From assembly GCA_040218795.1 (NCBI GenBank), contig JAVJQT010000001.1:186001-250000 (forward strand): 64,000 nt of DNA, read 5' to 3'. The notes under the pieces are model-generated. The model searched no databases, was not told the origin of the DNA, and saw only the letters and a list, made by a program, of their open reading frames with translations. The stretch is from CCMP332 sp040218795 (lineage in GTDB: Bacteria > Bacteroidota > Bacteroidia > Cytophagales > CCMP332). The translations under genes were made by a program, and so were the position numbers. Positions 36,130 through 47,900 of the stretch are shown here, one piece after another. The first letter of the stretch is position 1, and each line of letters opens with the position of its first letter.

Positions 36130-37356
36130 ATGAAAGTTTTAAGTTCTATTCTAATAGCTCTAATTGCATTTTCAGTTTCATTTGGGCAAGGATTGAATAT
36201 CAGCTCCTGGACTTATAATTTCAGTTCGAATTATGATTTTTTCATTGATGTTAATGATCATATTGTACTCTCCAATAGTTCCGGGATATACATTTACGAT
36301 GATTCCATTTTAATACAACAGGTGTCCAACACAGATCGGCCGGCATCCAAAGGCCGTTTCGGAAATATTTTGTTTTCAGCTGGCAATCATGGTATTACTT
36401 CCTGGACTCCCAATGGTTCTTATATATTCCCCGGCGACTCCTCCTATTTTATTCCTTTCCCTGTGACTATGATTCAATTGTCTGATGGAAGAATATTAAC
36501 AGAAAACGGTCTTGGAGACTCTTATGCTATTTTGGATTCCAATGGCATTACAGTTTTGCCTTTGTCAAATACCCAGAGCTGTTATAGTGCCCCAATGTTA
36601 GAAATTAATCCTGATCTGTATTTGTTTGGGTACAACGGATTTGTCTCAGTAGATACTATTGGCTATTATAATAAATCTTCAAATACAGTCACGAGCATTG
36701 CCAGTTCTGATATTGTAGGCGCAAATTTTATCCTGGGTTATGACAACAGCATAGGGAATAGAATTTTCATGCATTATGTCGATGGTATTTTAGAAGTAGA
36801 GAATAATACGGTTCTGAATATAGAATATTTCTCAAGTCATGGTGTATCAATAAGTCACTTTCACTCCACTTCGGGATTTACTTCACTTCCAAATAATAAG
36901 TATGTTGTTATGGATACAAATTATTTGATGGTATACGATGGTTCGAGCCTGGTCATTTTTGATTCTACAATGGGGTGGAATGTTGGAACCGGGTTATATG
37001 TAAAGGCAGATGCTAATTCTTCTGGTACCGTTTATTTTTCTATAAGAAACAGAATGTATAAAATCACCGCTCCAATTTTATCATCAATTGACTCTGAAAC
37101 TCAAAGTCATAAATTCAATGTTTACCCTAACCCTAATAATGGATCATTTGAAATTCACTCTCCTTTAGCATCCGGTTCCTTTGAAATATCATTAATAAAC
37201 TTACAAGGCAAAACAATATTTAAAAGAGCAGTCAGAAATCTTAATGGCAGCTTTCTTTTACCAAATGACCTTTGCGATGGAATTTATATTTTGAAGGCAG
37301 AGGAAGAATGTGGTGTGCATTTTTTTAATACAAAATTAATCTTAAAACGTGATTGA
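36130..37356 (+). CDS. T9SS type A sorting domain protein, propeller-like
   Basis: 408 aa. Signal peptide MKVLSSILIALIAFSVSFGQ. Residues about 20-315 are short beta strands with repeated loop patterns (NSSGIYIYDDS, PNKYVVMD-like), suggesting a beta-propeller. The C-terminus is a type A sorting domain: HKFNVYPNPNNGSFEI, LINLQGKTIFKRAV, CDGIYILKAE. Exported by Sec and T9SS to the cell surface. ATG start seven bases after the HLPEVP gene; the next gene starts eight bases inside its end. Function unknown. Confidence 0.82.
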   Translation: MKVLSSILIALIAFSVSFGQGLNISSWTYNFSSNYDFFIDVNDHIVLSNSSGIYIYDDSILIQQVSNTDRPASKGRFGNILFSAGNHGITSWTPNGSYIFPGDSSYFIPFPVTMIQLSDGRILTENGLGDSYAILDSNGITVLPLSNTQSCYSAPMLEINPDLYLFGYNGFVSVDTIGYYNKSSNTVTSIASSDIVGANFILGYDNSIGNRIFMHYVDGILEVENNTVLNIEYFSSHGVSISHFHSTSGFTSLPNNKYVVMDTNYLMVYDGSSLVIFDSTMGWNVGTGLYVKADANSSGTVYFSIRNRMYKITAPILSSIDSETQSHKFNVYPNPNNGSFEIHSPLASGSFEISLINLQGKTIFKRAVRNLNGSFLLPNDLCDGIYILKAEEECGVHFFNTKLILKRD

Positions 37357-38956
37357 TTTTTCCACATTCACTTCCAAAAAATCGCTTTTTATTGGCTTGT
37401 TATTAGTAATTATATTTTGTCAATCCAATGGACAGAATATTTCTGATCGACTTGAATTGGAAAATGTCATTGTCAAATTTGATTCAAGAGCCTATCTCTT
37501 TTCTACTAATCTCAATAGTCTGGAGAGCGGATTTGAATTTCCAAAAGGATCTGGTAATTCAACCATATTTGCGTCATCCTATTGGTTGACGGGGATTGAT
37601 TCTTCAACGAATGCTTTACACAGTTCCTTTAAAACCTATCCAAATAGTTTTGACTGCTTTTTTGCAGGTCCTGCAAGAAACCCACCTTACAATGATCAAA
37701 GCAGGAATGGTATTTTTAAAATTTCAAAAAGTACGGTAATTGATTTCAATCAAAATTTTGGAATGCCCGGTTATGTCATTCCCTCCTCAATTATAAACTG
37801 GCCAGGAAATGGGAATGTCAACTCAGGAATGTCAAAAAAATTAGCACCATTTTTCGACTTAAATAATAATGGAAATTACGAGTCTATTCAAAATGGCGAT
37901 TTCCCATTAGCACTTGGAACAGAAAATTTATATTTCCTCAATAATGATATTTCGGGTAATAGAACAGGTCTTAATCCATCTGTGCCCGGACTTAATATAG
38001 AAATCAGGACCTATGCCTATGTACTGGAGGATGAGTATGATGCTTTTAAAGACTGTGTTTTTCTCAATGTAGTTTTAAAAAATAGAAGTCAAATTAAGTA
38101 CAAGGATGTTTACTTCGGCCTCTGGTTTGACTTTGATATAGGTGGAGGAAGCGATGATTATATTGGCTGCGACAGTGCACTAAATGTGTTTTATGCTTAT
38201 AATGCTGATAATTCGGATAATGACTATGGCAATTTCATTCCCGCTCAGGGTTTGATGCTCTTAAATAATAATTTCAATTCTTTTATAGGGTATAATAACA
38301 GTATCAATTCCATAAATGGCAATCCTCAAAATCCCATAGAAGCCAACAATTATCTACATGGACTTTGGAAAAATGGAAATAAAATAAGCCAGACTGGAAA
38401 TGGAACAGATACATTTAATACGACTTATACCAAATTTCTTTTTAACAATGGTGTAAATCAGGAAAGCGGACCGGGATATGATAAAAGAGCTTTAGGTGGT
38501 ATCGGGCCCTTCAGTCTTTCGCAAAATGAATCCGAGTGTTTTGACCTGGTTGTTTTTCCGGCACTCGATACCATTTCACCAATCGCCTATTCCAGTGTAG
38601 TTCAATTGCTTAACAAAGCGGATACGATAAAGAAATTGTTCGATATGGTAGGACAAGGTTGTGCCTCTTCTTTGATTTCCGGTATTGAATATTTGGAAGA
38701 AAATCGGGAAATAAATCAAGTCTCCATATATCCAAATCCTAGCAGGGATTGGGTATATATTAATTGTGAAAACACATTTTCAAATTGGAGTTTAAAGCTT
38801 TTTGAGTCGATAGATGGAAAGGAAATATTTCATGCATCCGGATCGGGTGCAATAAGCCGGGCTATTAATCTAAATTCCTATCGGGAGGGCTTATATATAC
38901 TTCAAATACAAACAAATCTTTTTTCTAATAATTTCAAAATTCTGATCCATGACTAA
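37349..38956 (+). CDS. T9SS type A sorting domain protein
   Basis: 535 aa. GTG start at 37349; a hydrophobic segment (FIGLLLVIIFCQSNGQ) serves as signal peptide. The body has WLTGIDSS, FFDLNNNGNYESIQNGDFPLALG and WFDFDIGGGSDDYIGCD, a pattern often seen in large Bacteroidota surface proteins with calcium-like Asp-rich loops. The C-terminal sorting domain reads VSIYPNPSRDWVYINC to YREGLYILQIQT. Overlaps the genes on both sides by eight bases, so it is likely cotranscribed with the RHS gene. Confidence 0.82.
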   Translation: MIDFSTFTSKKSLFIGLLLVIIFCQSNGQNISDRLELENVIVKFDSRAYLFSTNLNSLESGFEFPKGSGNSTIFASSYWLTGIDSSTNALHSSFKTYPNSFDCFFAGPARNPPYNDQSRNGIFKISKSTVIDFNQNFGMPGYVIPSSIINWPGNGNVNSGMSKKLAPFFDLNNNGNYESIQNGDFPLALGTENLYFLNNDISGNRTGLNPSVPGLNIEIRTYAYVLEDEYDAFKDCVFLNVVLKNRSQIKYKDVYFGLWFDFDIGGGSDDYIGCDSALNVFYAYNADNSDNDYGNFIPAQGLMLLNNNFNSFIGYNNSINSINGNPQNPIEANNYLHGLWKNGNKISQTGNGTDTFNTTYTKFLFNNGVNQESGPGYDKRALGGIGPFSLSQNESECFDLVVFPALDTISPIAYSSVVQLLNKADTIKKLFDMVGQGCASSLISGIEYLEENREINQVSIYPNPSRDWVYINCENTFSNWSLKLFESIDGKEIFHASGSGAISRAINLNSYREGLYILQIQTNLFSNNFKILIHD

Positions 38957-41900
38957 GCTATTTACATTTTGTGCGAGCCTTCTTTTTGTAGTCTTTCAGT
39001 CAAATTCATTATTTGGGCAAATCAAGGGTGGCAATATGCCTGGGATGGCCACACCAAATAAAGCAGAACCATCTAAATTAGAAGTGGGAAATTATGTGGG
39101 TGATGTAAATATTTTTTCAGGTAATTATCAAAACACCATTCAATTGGGTTCTGTAAGCACCCCAGGCGGTTTATCATATACTGCTAATTTGACCTATAAT
39201 AGCAAAAATCAGGTTTCAAATAATCCGGAACACGTAGGAGGAATTCCCTATGGAAATGGTTGGACTGTCAGCGTACCCAGTATTACAGTAAAAACAGTAA
39301 GTAAGAAAATTACAAAGAAGAATTTAAACAAGGCCAATAACATACAATTCAAAAAAGAAAATTTCACCAATAAAGAACTCTATGAAGATGGTGAGCCCTA
39401 TTATTATTATCCATTTCTAAGTATTCCGGGTGAAGTTTCAGGCCGCCTGATATTGAAAGAGAAAATAGGTGAGAGGGCTGTCTTTGTGTTGGACCAATTT
39501 GAAAAGTATGTTCAAGCCGAATTTTATAATGGGGTCTGGGATGTAATACTCGAAGATGGCAGGGTTTTTATATTTGATTATGTTAAGAATAATTCCAGAA
39601 ATGCCCCCAACAACAGACTGGATAGATTCAAATATGAATTAGTAGAACAGGATATTTTTGCCCTTGATTCTATCGATGAGATTGATACTGTCTGTGTAAA
39701 ATTCGATCCCAATGATCCAAATACGTGTCTGGAAGAGAAAATCATCACCAAGTATGCCATGTCTAAAAAATTTCACAATCAATTAATGGATCTAGAAAAC
39801 AATATTAGCCATGACCTGGCAAAAACCATTAGGCCTGTTCTGGAGAGAACGGCATGGTATCCTTCACAAATCTATGATCCGGGTAAAAAAGACCAAATGA
39901 TTTTCTTCCAATATGAAACTTATGGTCAAATTAATTTCCATCAGGAATATTTACAGAACAATTTCCAGTTCTTTTTCCTTGAATATGTAATTGAAGATGT
40001 TTTTGGCCTTTTTCAGGGAAACACACACGATAGTGGACTTTTTTCCTCTTGGGATGCAACTTATAGTGTTCCTCAAATAAACGTACCTGATTTGTCGGGA
40101 TTGTTGCCATACATGAAAGCCTATGACAAATTTACTGAAATGGGTTTTCTGGGAAACGAAGCCCACAACTGTGGAACAGTATTCAGAGATATTTTTTTAA
40201 AATCAATAATTGCTGCAGATATGTCAAACGGATATATTCCGGTTGAAAAACTGGATTTAAACTATCAAAGTTTTGATGTGCAAAATTACGCTAATAGCAA
40301 TACCCAATTTTCACTTCAAGAGGCCAATATGTTATTATGGCAAAACGACCCCTATGTAGTCAGGTTTGACTCACTTTATTCTATGAAAGCAGTGTATCAA
40401 AAAGGTCATATTGGTGATACAAATTTTTTGCCCTTCAATGCTAGTGGAAGTATTAGTTTTTCAAATTCAAATACAAATTACTGGACCAGGTACAGAAATT
40501 TGAGATCGGATGAATTTTTAAGAAAAAGTCACCCACAGGTAAGAAATTATACTCAATTTGACAATGCCAATGTTTTTGATATCTGGATTGATCCAAACAA
40601 CGGCAGTTCGCTCATCAATGACCGAAACCCATATGCATTAAATACAAATAATAGTCAATACTATTTTGGTAGACAAAAAATTAAACCAACACATACATCT
40701 CTGTCTTTTGATCATAGTTTTCTGGAATCGGAAAGAATACAGGGCACTGATTTTGTACCAGGTGATAATTATGAAATTAGAACAACTATTCAATCCAATG
40801 GGGCACAATTGGCCAATTTTGATATTGAATTGGTAACCGGCGACTTAAGTGCCTCAGATGTAGATGACTACATAGGGACTGCCGATGCGGAAGCAACGGT
40901 AAACGGAATTAATATATTTAGCAATTCAGGAAGTCCTACAAAAGATTATCTCGATCCGGAAAAGGTTTCTGCAATTCCCAAGTCCACCTCATTTTTTAAC
41001 ACATTTAATAACTTGATTAAATGGAGTAGCGGTTGGAGTTACAATAGCTCTAACAAAGTATATACGTCGAATAATTTTACCTTTCCAAGTTTACCTAATG
41101 GATTTGATGGTTTCCATGTTAGAATTGGACCGGCAACTTCAGATCAGTTTTACAATTTTGGATTGAAGCAAACGGACCGATGGGACTTGGATGACTCCGG
41201 CTCACCCTCGCAATTAATTAGCAATTTCAGCAATTTCGAAACTTATTATTCACATTATAGAAATCAGATTTCGCAAAGCCCAAATAATCCTCAATTTGCC
41301 TGGGGAAATCATTCAATTCATACTTATTCGCAATACAGAGATGATAAGCATTTAAGGTTATGGGATACGGATCCTATTCCGAATAATTTTGGAAATGGCT
41401 CAACCTGGTATATGATGGATAAAGCTCAGGTGGCAGGGTTTGCATCCTCCTGGTTGGAAAACAATTGGAACCCAAAAGACTATTTTCATCACAGATACTG
41501 GTGGAATAACTTCCCTTTAGCCAATGTATATTGTAGTCCAAGTGGTAATCCATTGGGATCCTTTCCAAATGCACCTACCTTAATAGATCATAATACTTCT
41601 CTAACTGCAATTCAGATTAACAGAATGTCTAAAAACCCATATGTACTTAAAGAAGTAAAGAAATACAAACTGTCGGGTTATTACGATTACCTGGCAGAAT
41701 ATTTAGAAGTGGATACCATTTGGGATGACAACTTATATGAGCATTTGGTTTTTGAATACGATATTGCCCAGGTTATAAACCCAGCTACATACTCAAATAG
41801 TAAGCGAAATATTTTTTTACTTTCTGAAGTAAAAAGAATCAATCTGGATAATCCCAATGAATTCATTGCGACACAATTCGAATATCAAATAGATCCTATT

Positions 41901-44900
41901 ATCACTACGGAATTACCATGTAATGCTTTTTTCTCTAATTGTCCTTCATCAAATACAAATTTAACATTTGAACTAGGAACGATTGTATTATTAAATAAGA
42001 TCATTGATAATTTAGGTGGAGAAACCCTAATTGAATATTCTGAAAATGAGCATGCTGTTTTTAGCAGTAACTTTGGGGAATTATGGGATTTTGGAATAAT
42101 CAATAAAAAACCTGTATTCAATGCAAATATTTCAGTACTTCCTCCGAATATCATTCAGGAAGTTGTTTACCCTGTGAGCCGTTTAGGGAAAATAGATCAA
42201 AATGGATTTCCAAGATATAAGGATTATGAATTTGAAGGTCTTATCACAGATGGGAATATGCTTCAGTACAATTCATTAAAACTTATTAACTACAATGGCG
42301 CCACATTTCAACAATCAATTAATGGATTTGAAAAGGCCACAATTTTGTTACCTCCACTGGATTTAACTTTAGCAAATAAACGAGCCAGACTTGAATATGA
42401 GCATTTTGGATTATTTACCAATCAATCTAACTATTGGACTGAAATACCGGATGATCATCCGTATTTTTTCCTTGGAAAAGTCAAATCCAAAAAAGAGTAT
42501 GATGAAAATGGTCAATTAATCAAGGAGAAAAAATACACTTATAAAGCCACCAAGGCCTATGCTAATTACTATCACAGAAGAAAATTCTGGACACCATCAA
42601 GTTCCGTCTGTGAATCAGAAAAGTTAAACGCCAATTTTAATCCCGGTGATCAGTCAAGTGCATTCGGTGAATACTATGATTTGAATCTTGTTAAAGACGG
42701 ATTTGGAACAAGCCATGCCAATTGGTATTTAAAACCAAATGCAGCTGATATTCGGGTTTCGCCGTTTGAGGATCAAAAATTTATGGACTGTTATGATCCA
42801 CCCGGGGGAGATAGCTATTTTATCAGGCTCGTTAAAGAAGAGGAATTTGATTATTACCCGGTAGATCAATCATCAGACAATTCAAATTCAAATGAAAGAA
42901 TCATGGAGGGTGGAGAAATGGGATACTTTCATACGATCAAGGAATATTCGTATTACGATGCTGATGTATATGGCAGATCTTCCAATGATCAGTATAAAAA
43001 ATTACTGAGAAAAGGAGCTCAGGGTGATACCGATGACCTAATTTATTTAAGTGATGAGAACATGTTTTGGAATGCCCCTTCAATTATGCATAACATTCCG
43101 TCATCAGTCTTAGATTACCGAAAAGACAAAAGCTTTCAACCGAGTTGGCAATTAAGTGCGACAAAATCATATACTGCAGATGATCCCAATAGCTATTCAC
43201 TTTCCGAACAGTATTATATGTTTGATTTACAAAAGCTCTACCGCTATAAAAAATTATATGGAATTTATCCATGTGAAGGTGAATCTTTTCCAAGTCCTAA
43301 ATTTATTAATGATGTCAGGGAAGATGCATGGATGATTAAATTTCATTATGACCATTTAAAGAGAAATTCCCTGTTCCAATCCATTACGACAAATCATAAG
43401 ACCGGTTCGGAAGATGTTAAGAGAATGGAATTTTTAACCTACTCCGATTATAAAAATGGTGTAATTTCCATAGATCCTGATAATTATAATGTTGAGTACA
43501 AAAACATACCTCAGGAATTTTGTGATTTGCTAAGCGAATCCGGAGAGAATAGTAGTTCCAATACAAGAGCTATAAAAAATCACCCTCTTAGGAGAAGTAC
43601 CTATTTATATGATAAGCTGAAGATTAGCTATCAAAAATCTGGAATTTGGGAAGAATACCTTATTGACGAAAAAGGCCTGAAAATAAAAGATCTGGCAAAC
43701 AAAGATCAGGATGTAGACAATGTGTTTCTCAATTTAAGTGTATTAAAAACCGCAAATATTGCAATTGATGATAACAGACGAAGTGAATTCACTAATCACT
43801 TGTATAGCGATCATTCCAATACAATGAGGATCAATGAAGATTTTTTATTTTATGAAGACACGGAAGTTGAATTAGAGGTTCCAAATATTAAAGTCAGGCA
43901 TTTGCCCGATGGCAGCATTGAATACTATTCTGATTCAATGATACAGGTAATCACCAATAAATTTATGCCTGTAATTCCATATCACAATATCAAATATGCA
44001 GATGTGATAGGTAGAAATAGATTTGGTCAGGCTATGATCATGGATGATCAAAAGGAACTCAGAACTTTGCTGGAATTTCCCGGAAGAAGCTATACATGGA
44101 TTACAGATCCTGTCAAAACCATGAAAAAATACGAATATGCGGATGCAGCAAATGGAGATTATACCATTGTTCTGAAAGATGTGGCATGTCGTTATAGAGT
44201 AATGAACTTTGGTCAATTTGGGGTGCCTGATTCCAAAGTTGAAGGATTTGGTCTTGAAGATGCATTAAAAACGAAGTATCAATTTGATGAAAGGTATAAT
44301 CTGATTAAATCCATCGATCCCAATCAATTAGTCACAGAATTTAAATACGATGGATTTAAACGATTAAGTGAAACAAAAGTTAACGGCAAAATTACGAACA
44401 GCTATAAATACAATTATTGGAATTCGCATGAGTTGGGAATTAACAATGATAATTTCAATGAGAAGGCTGAATACAATTATTTAGATGCATTTACGCATTA
44501 TGAAGATAGTACAGCTCTGTTTTCAAGGGCACATTATGATCCTTTGGGTAGGGAGTTTCACAGTGCGACCAATAGCTTTAATTTTGATAATCAAAATTTT
44601 AGCTCTAAAACCATTCATTCAGGAAGCATTATTTATGATTCCTGGGATCGGGCAATTAAAAATTACAAGCCATTCAAGAGTCAAAATAATGCAGTAGATC
44701 CACTTTTTAATTTCTCGGGCTATTTTCAGGAAAATTTACTAGAAGCAAATACCAGGGGATTAACTTTTCGAACTGCAGATTTTGGTTTAGACATAAATGG
44801 AAGTCATGCAATACATTCCATAACAGAAATAATAGACAGAAATACGCTTCAAAGCAGAGTAGAAGCGAGTAATGCTATTTTGAATGAAATCGCACCGGAA

Positions 44901-47900
44901 ACAGAGCAAATTTTCAAACAATTAACAGTTATTGACCAGGACGGCAAAAAGAACCGGGAATTTCTAAATAGTAAAGGTCAAAAAGTAGCTCAAACCAGCT
45001 ATTTAGAAAATGCGAAAATCAATACTTATTATGTCTATGATGCAGCGGGAAATCTGCATAAATCAATCAATGATAAAGGGCAGGTTCGCGAATTTTATTA
45101 TAATTCTCTGGGTTTAATGTATAAAAAAATCGATCCGGATGCCGGCGTCAGTCTGTCCTGGTTTGATGAAAAAGGAAATCCTGAATATCTCCAGGATGAA
45201 AATTTAAGAGCTGAGGGAAATGGTTATATAAGAAAGCTGGAATACGATCACTTTGGAAGAATTATAGCGCAAAAAAAATACGGTCTTATCAACAATATAT
45301 CTGCGAATTATGACTTTTCTACTGATCTAAAAACCTATTCTTATGAAGGGGACGGTACTATTTTTCAGCTTGGTAATTTCAAATATGAAAAACGCCTTGA
45401 ATATGGAAAAGCAAAATTTGTTAAAGATTATATACGTGATGAGCTATTTGATGAATACTTATGTGGTTTATATTCTAAAGGAAAATTAACAAGAACAGAA
45501 GGGTTCGATGAAAGTGGCAGGCTTATTGAACTTAATCATTATTTTTACAATATAAACGGTATGCAAAGTTCATATGCATCACAATTCAATCCGGAAGGTA
45601 TAAGCGCTTCTGAAGCGGGTATACTCAATCGTATATTTTATACCTACGATCGTCAGGGCAGATTAATCAACAAAACCATCGATTTGAATACAGATGGGAT
45701 CATTGATTATAATTATTCATATTTATTCGATCATTTTGGACGTTTGGCAGAATTGAGAAGTGGTTTAAATAAAAATCTGACCGAAAATCAAAAGATGCTC
45801 AGTTTTGTCTATGATGACGTCAAAGGGCACATAATTAATAAGAAGTACTTTTTTCATAATGCAAGTTTGATAAATTCTCAAATAGATGAAATAAACTACA
45901 CATACGAGCCAAAACGCGAGCGATTGAAAATGCTCGATAGCGAATTAATGGATTATCGCTTGTATTACGATGATGACACTATTGGGTATGAACAATTTAA
46001 ACCAATGGGTTCTACTGCTTTTGCAGGAGAGTATTTGACATGTTCCAATAATTATAATGGAAATATAAACGCCATTCAATACACTACAAAAGATCAAAAT
46101 ACCCAATGGAAAACATTTTACGGATATCATTACGATAAGGCTAACAGATTGGTTAAGGCTGATGCTTTTATTAAACAGGAAGTAAGTGAAGAAGATGATC
46201 CATCCAGCTTTTCACCGGACGGGCCGGGGAGTCGTTACAAGATAGGAGATGCTATTTATCAATACGATGACATAGGCAATCTTGACTATAAAGAAATTGG
46301 AACATGGGGAAGTAATGGAAATAATGTTGATTATTTAATTACAGATCCGGAATTGCATTTTTCCAATAATAAATTCAGAAATGCCAATGGCATAAATAAT
46401 GCATTTACCTATGATAATAACGGAAATATTACAATGGATCTCATCAATAATAACGTAATGTATTATGGAAGAGCTAATTTACCTCATACATTAGTGAGCA
46501 ATGGAATAAATACCACTTATAAATACAACAGTTCCGATACCAGAATATACAAAGAAACCGATGATGGTGGAAGTAAATCGGGGGAGTATTATTTCAGAGA
46601 TCAGGCCAATCAAATACTTGCCATATTTACAAAAAATAATAATGGCCTTTCGCAATGGAAACACTATCTCTTTGCTGAAGAGAAATATGGCAGCTTTGAT
46701 CCCAAAATATCACAGGAGCCCGTATTCAAAGGTTTTAATTTTGTAGCCAGTCGTGCTATAGCACAGGCGGGAAATTATGTACTGGACAATACTAAAAAGT
46801 ACATAGACAATAGCAATTTGGCCAATGAATTGCTTTATGAAAATCTAATACTCGGCGGTGGAGATGTAGAATTATCCAATATAAATCATTGTAATTCTGA
46901 AGCAAATATTCCTTGTTTAAATCATGAATTTCAGGATGATTTTCTTGATATTAAAGGCGCAAGAGTTATCTTTAAAGCCAATACTGTATTAAAACCGGCT
47001 GAAGGTTTTAAAATTAGGGCTGGCACCATAAACATTGTTTTTGGCGATTGCGAAGCCCCAAATGACATGCTAATGGCCTATAAGGATTCCATAATGCAAA
47101 ATGCTACCTTTTATCAAATGGATCATTTGGGCAATACCCGTTTGGCCTATCAGGTAGAAAATATCGATAATGTCTTTAATCGCACGCTGAGCAATGTCAT
47201 CGATTATTATCCCTTTGGAAAAATCTTAAGAGAGTACAGTCTTCAAAACGAAAAATTCAAATTCACCGGAAAAGAGCGCGATGCAGAAAGCGGCTATGAC
47301 TATTTTGAGGCACGACTTTACGATTCGGATTTTGGAAGGTTTTTGCAGGTGGATCCGCTGGGGTCGAAATACCCAGAATTTTCTCCTTTTAATTATACAC
47401 TAAATAATCCAATAGGTTTAATTGATAAGGATGGGATGGAACCTACCTCAAATGAAAAAGAAAATGGCAAAAAGAAATTTAGTGATATTTCAGTTACTGA
47501 TAGTGATGGAAATGAAAGTACTGTAACTGTGAAATTTCAAGATACTTCAGATGAGAAATCTTCAGATAACAAAGTTGATAAAAATTTGGTAGAAGCTGTT
47601 GAAAGTGCCGTTAAAGAAGCACATAAAATTACAAGTATAACTGAAATCTTGATTACTGCGACTACAAATGGCACTCATGGAACATCAAGCAGGCATTATG
47701 ATAAAAATGGAGCAAAAGCTGTAGATATTGGTGCTGTTAACGGCGTTAATATTTCAAGCTCGCCTTCTGATGAAGTTAAAGAACTTCAAAATGCATTTGA
47801 GAATCAAGATGGTGTGCGTGAAAATTTTGGACCTCATTTAATGAAAAAAAGTGGATCAGAATATATACATGATGGATTAACAGAATCTTTAAAAGAAGCA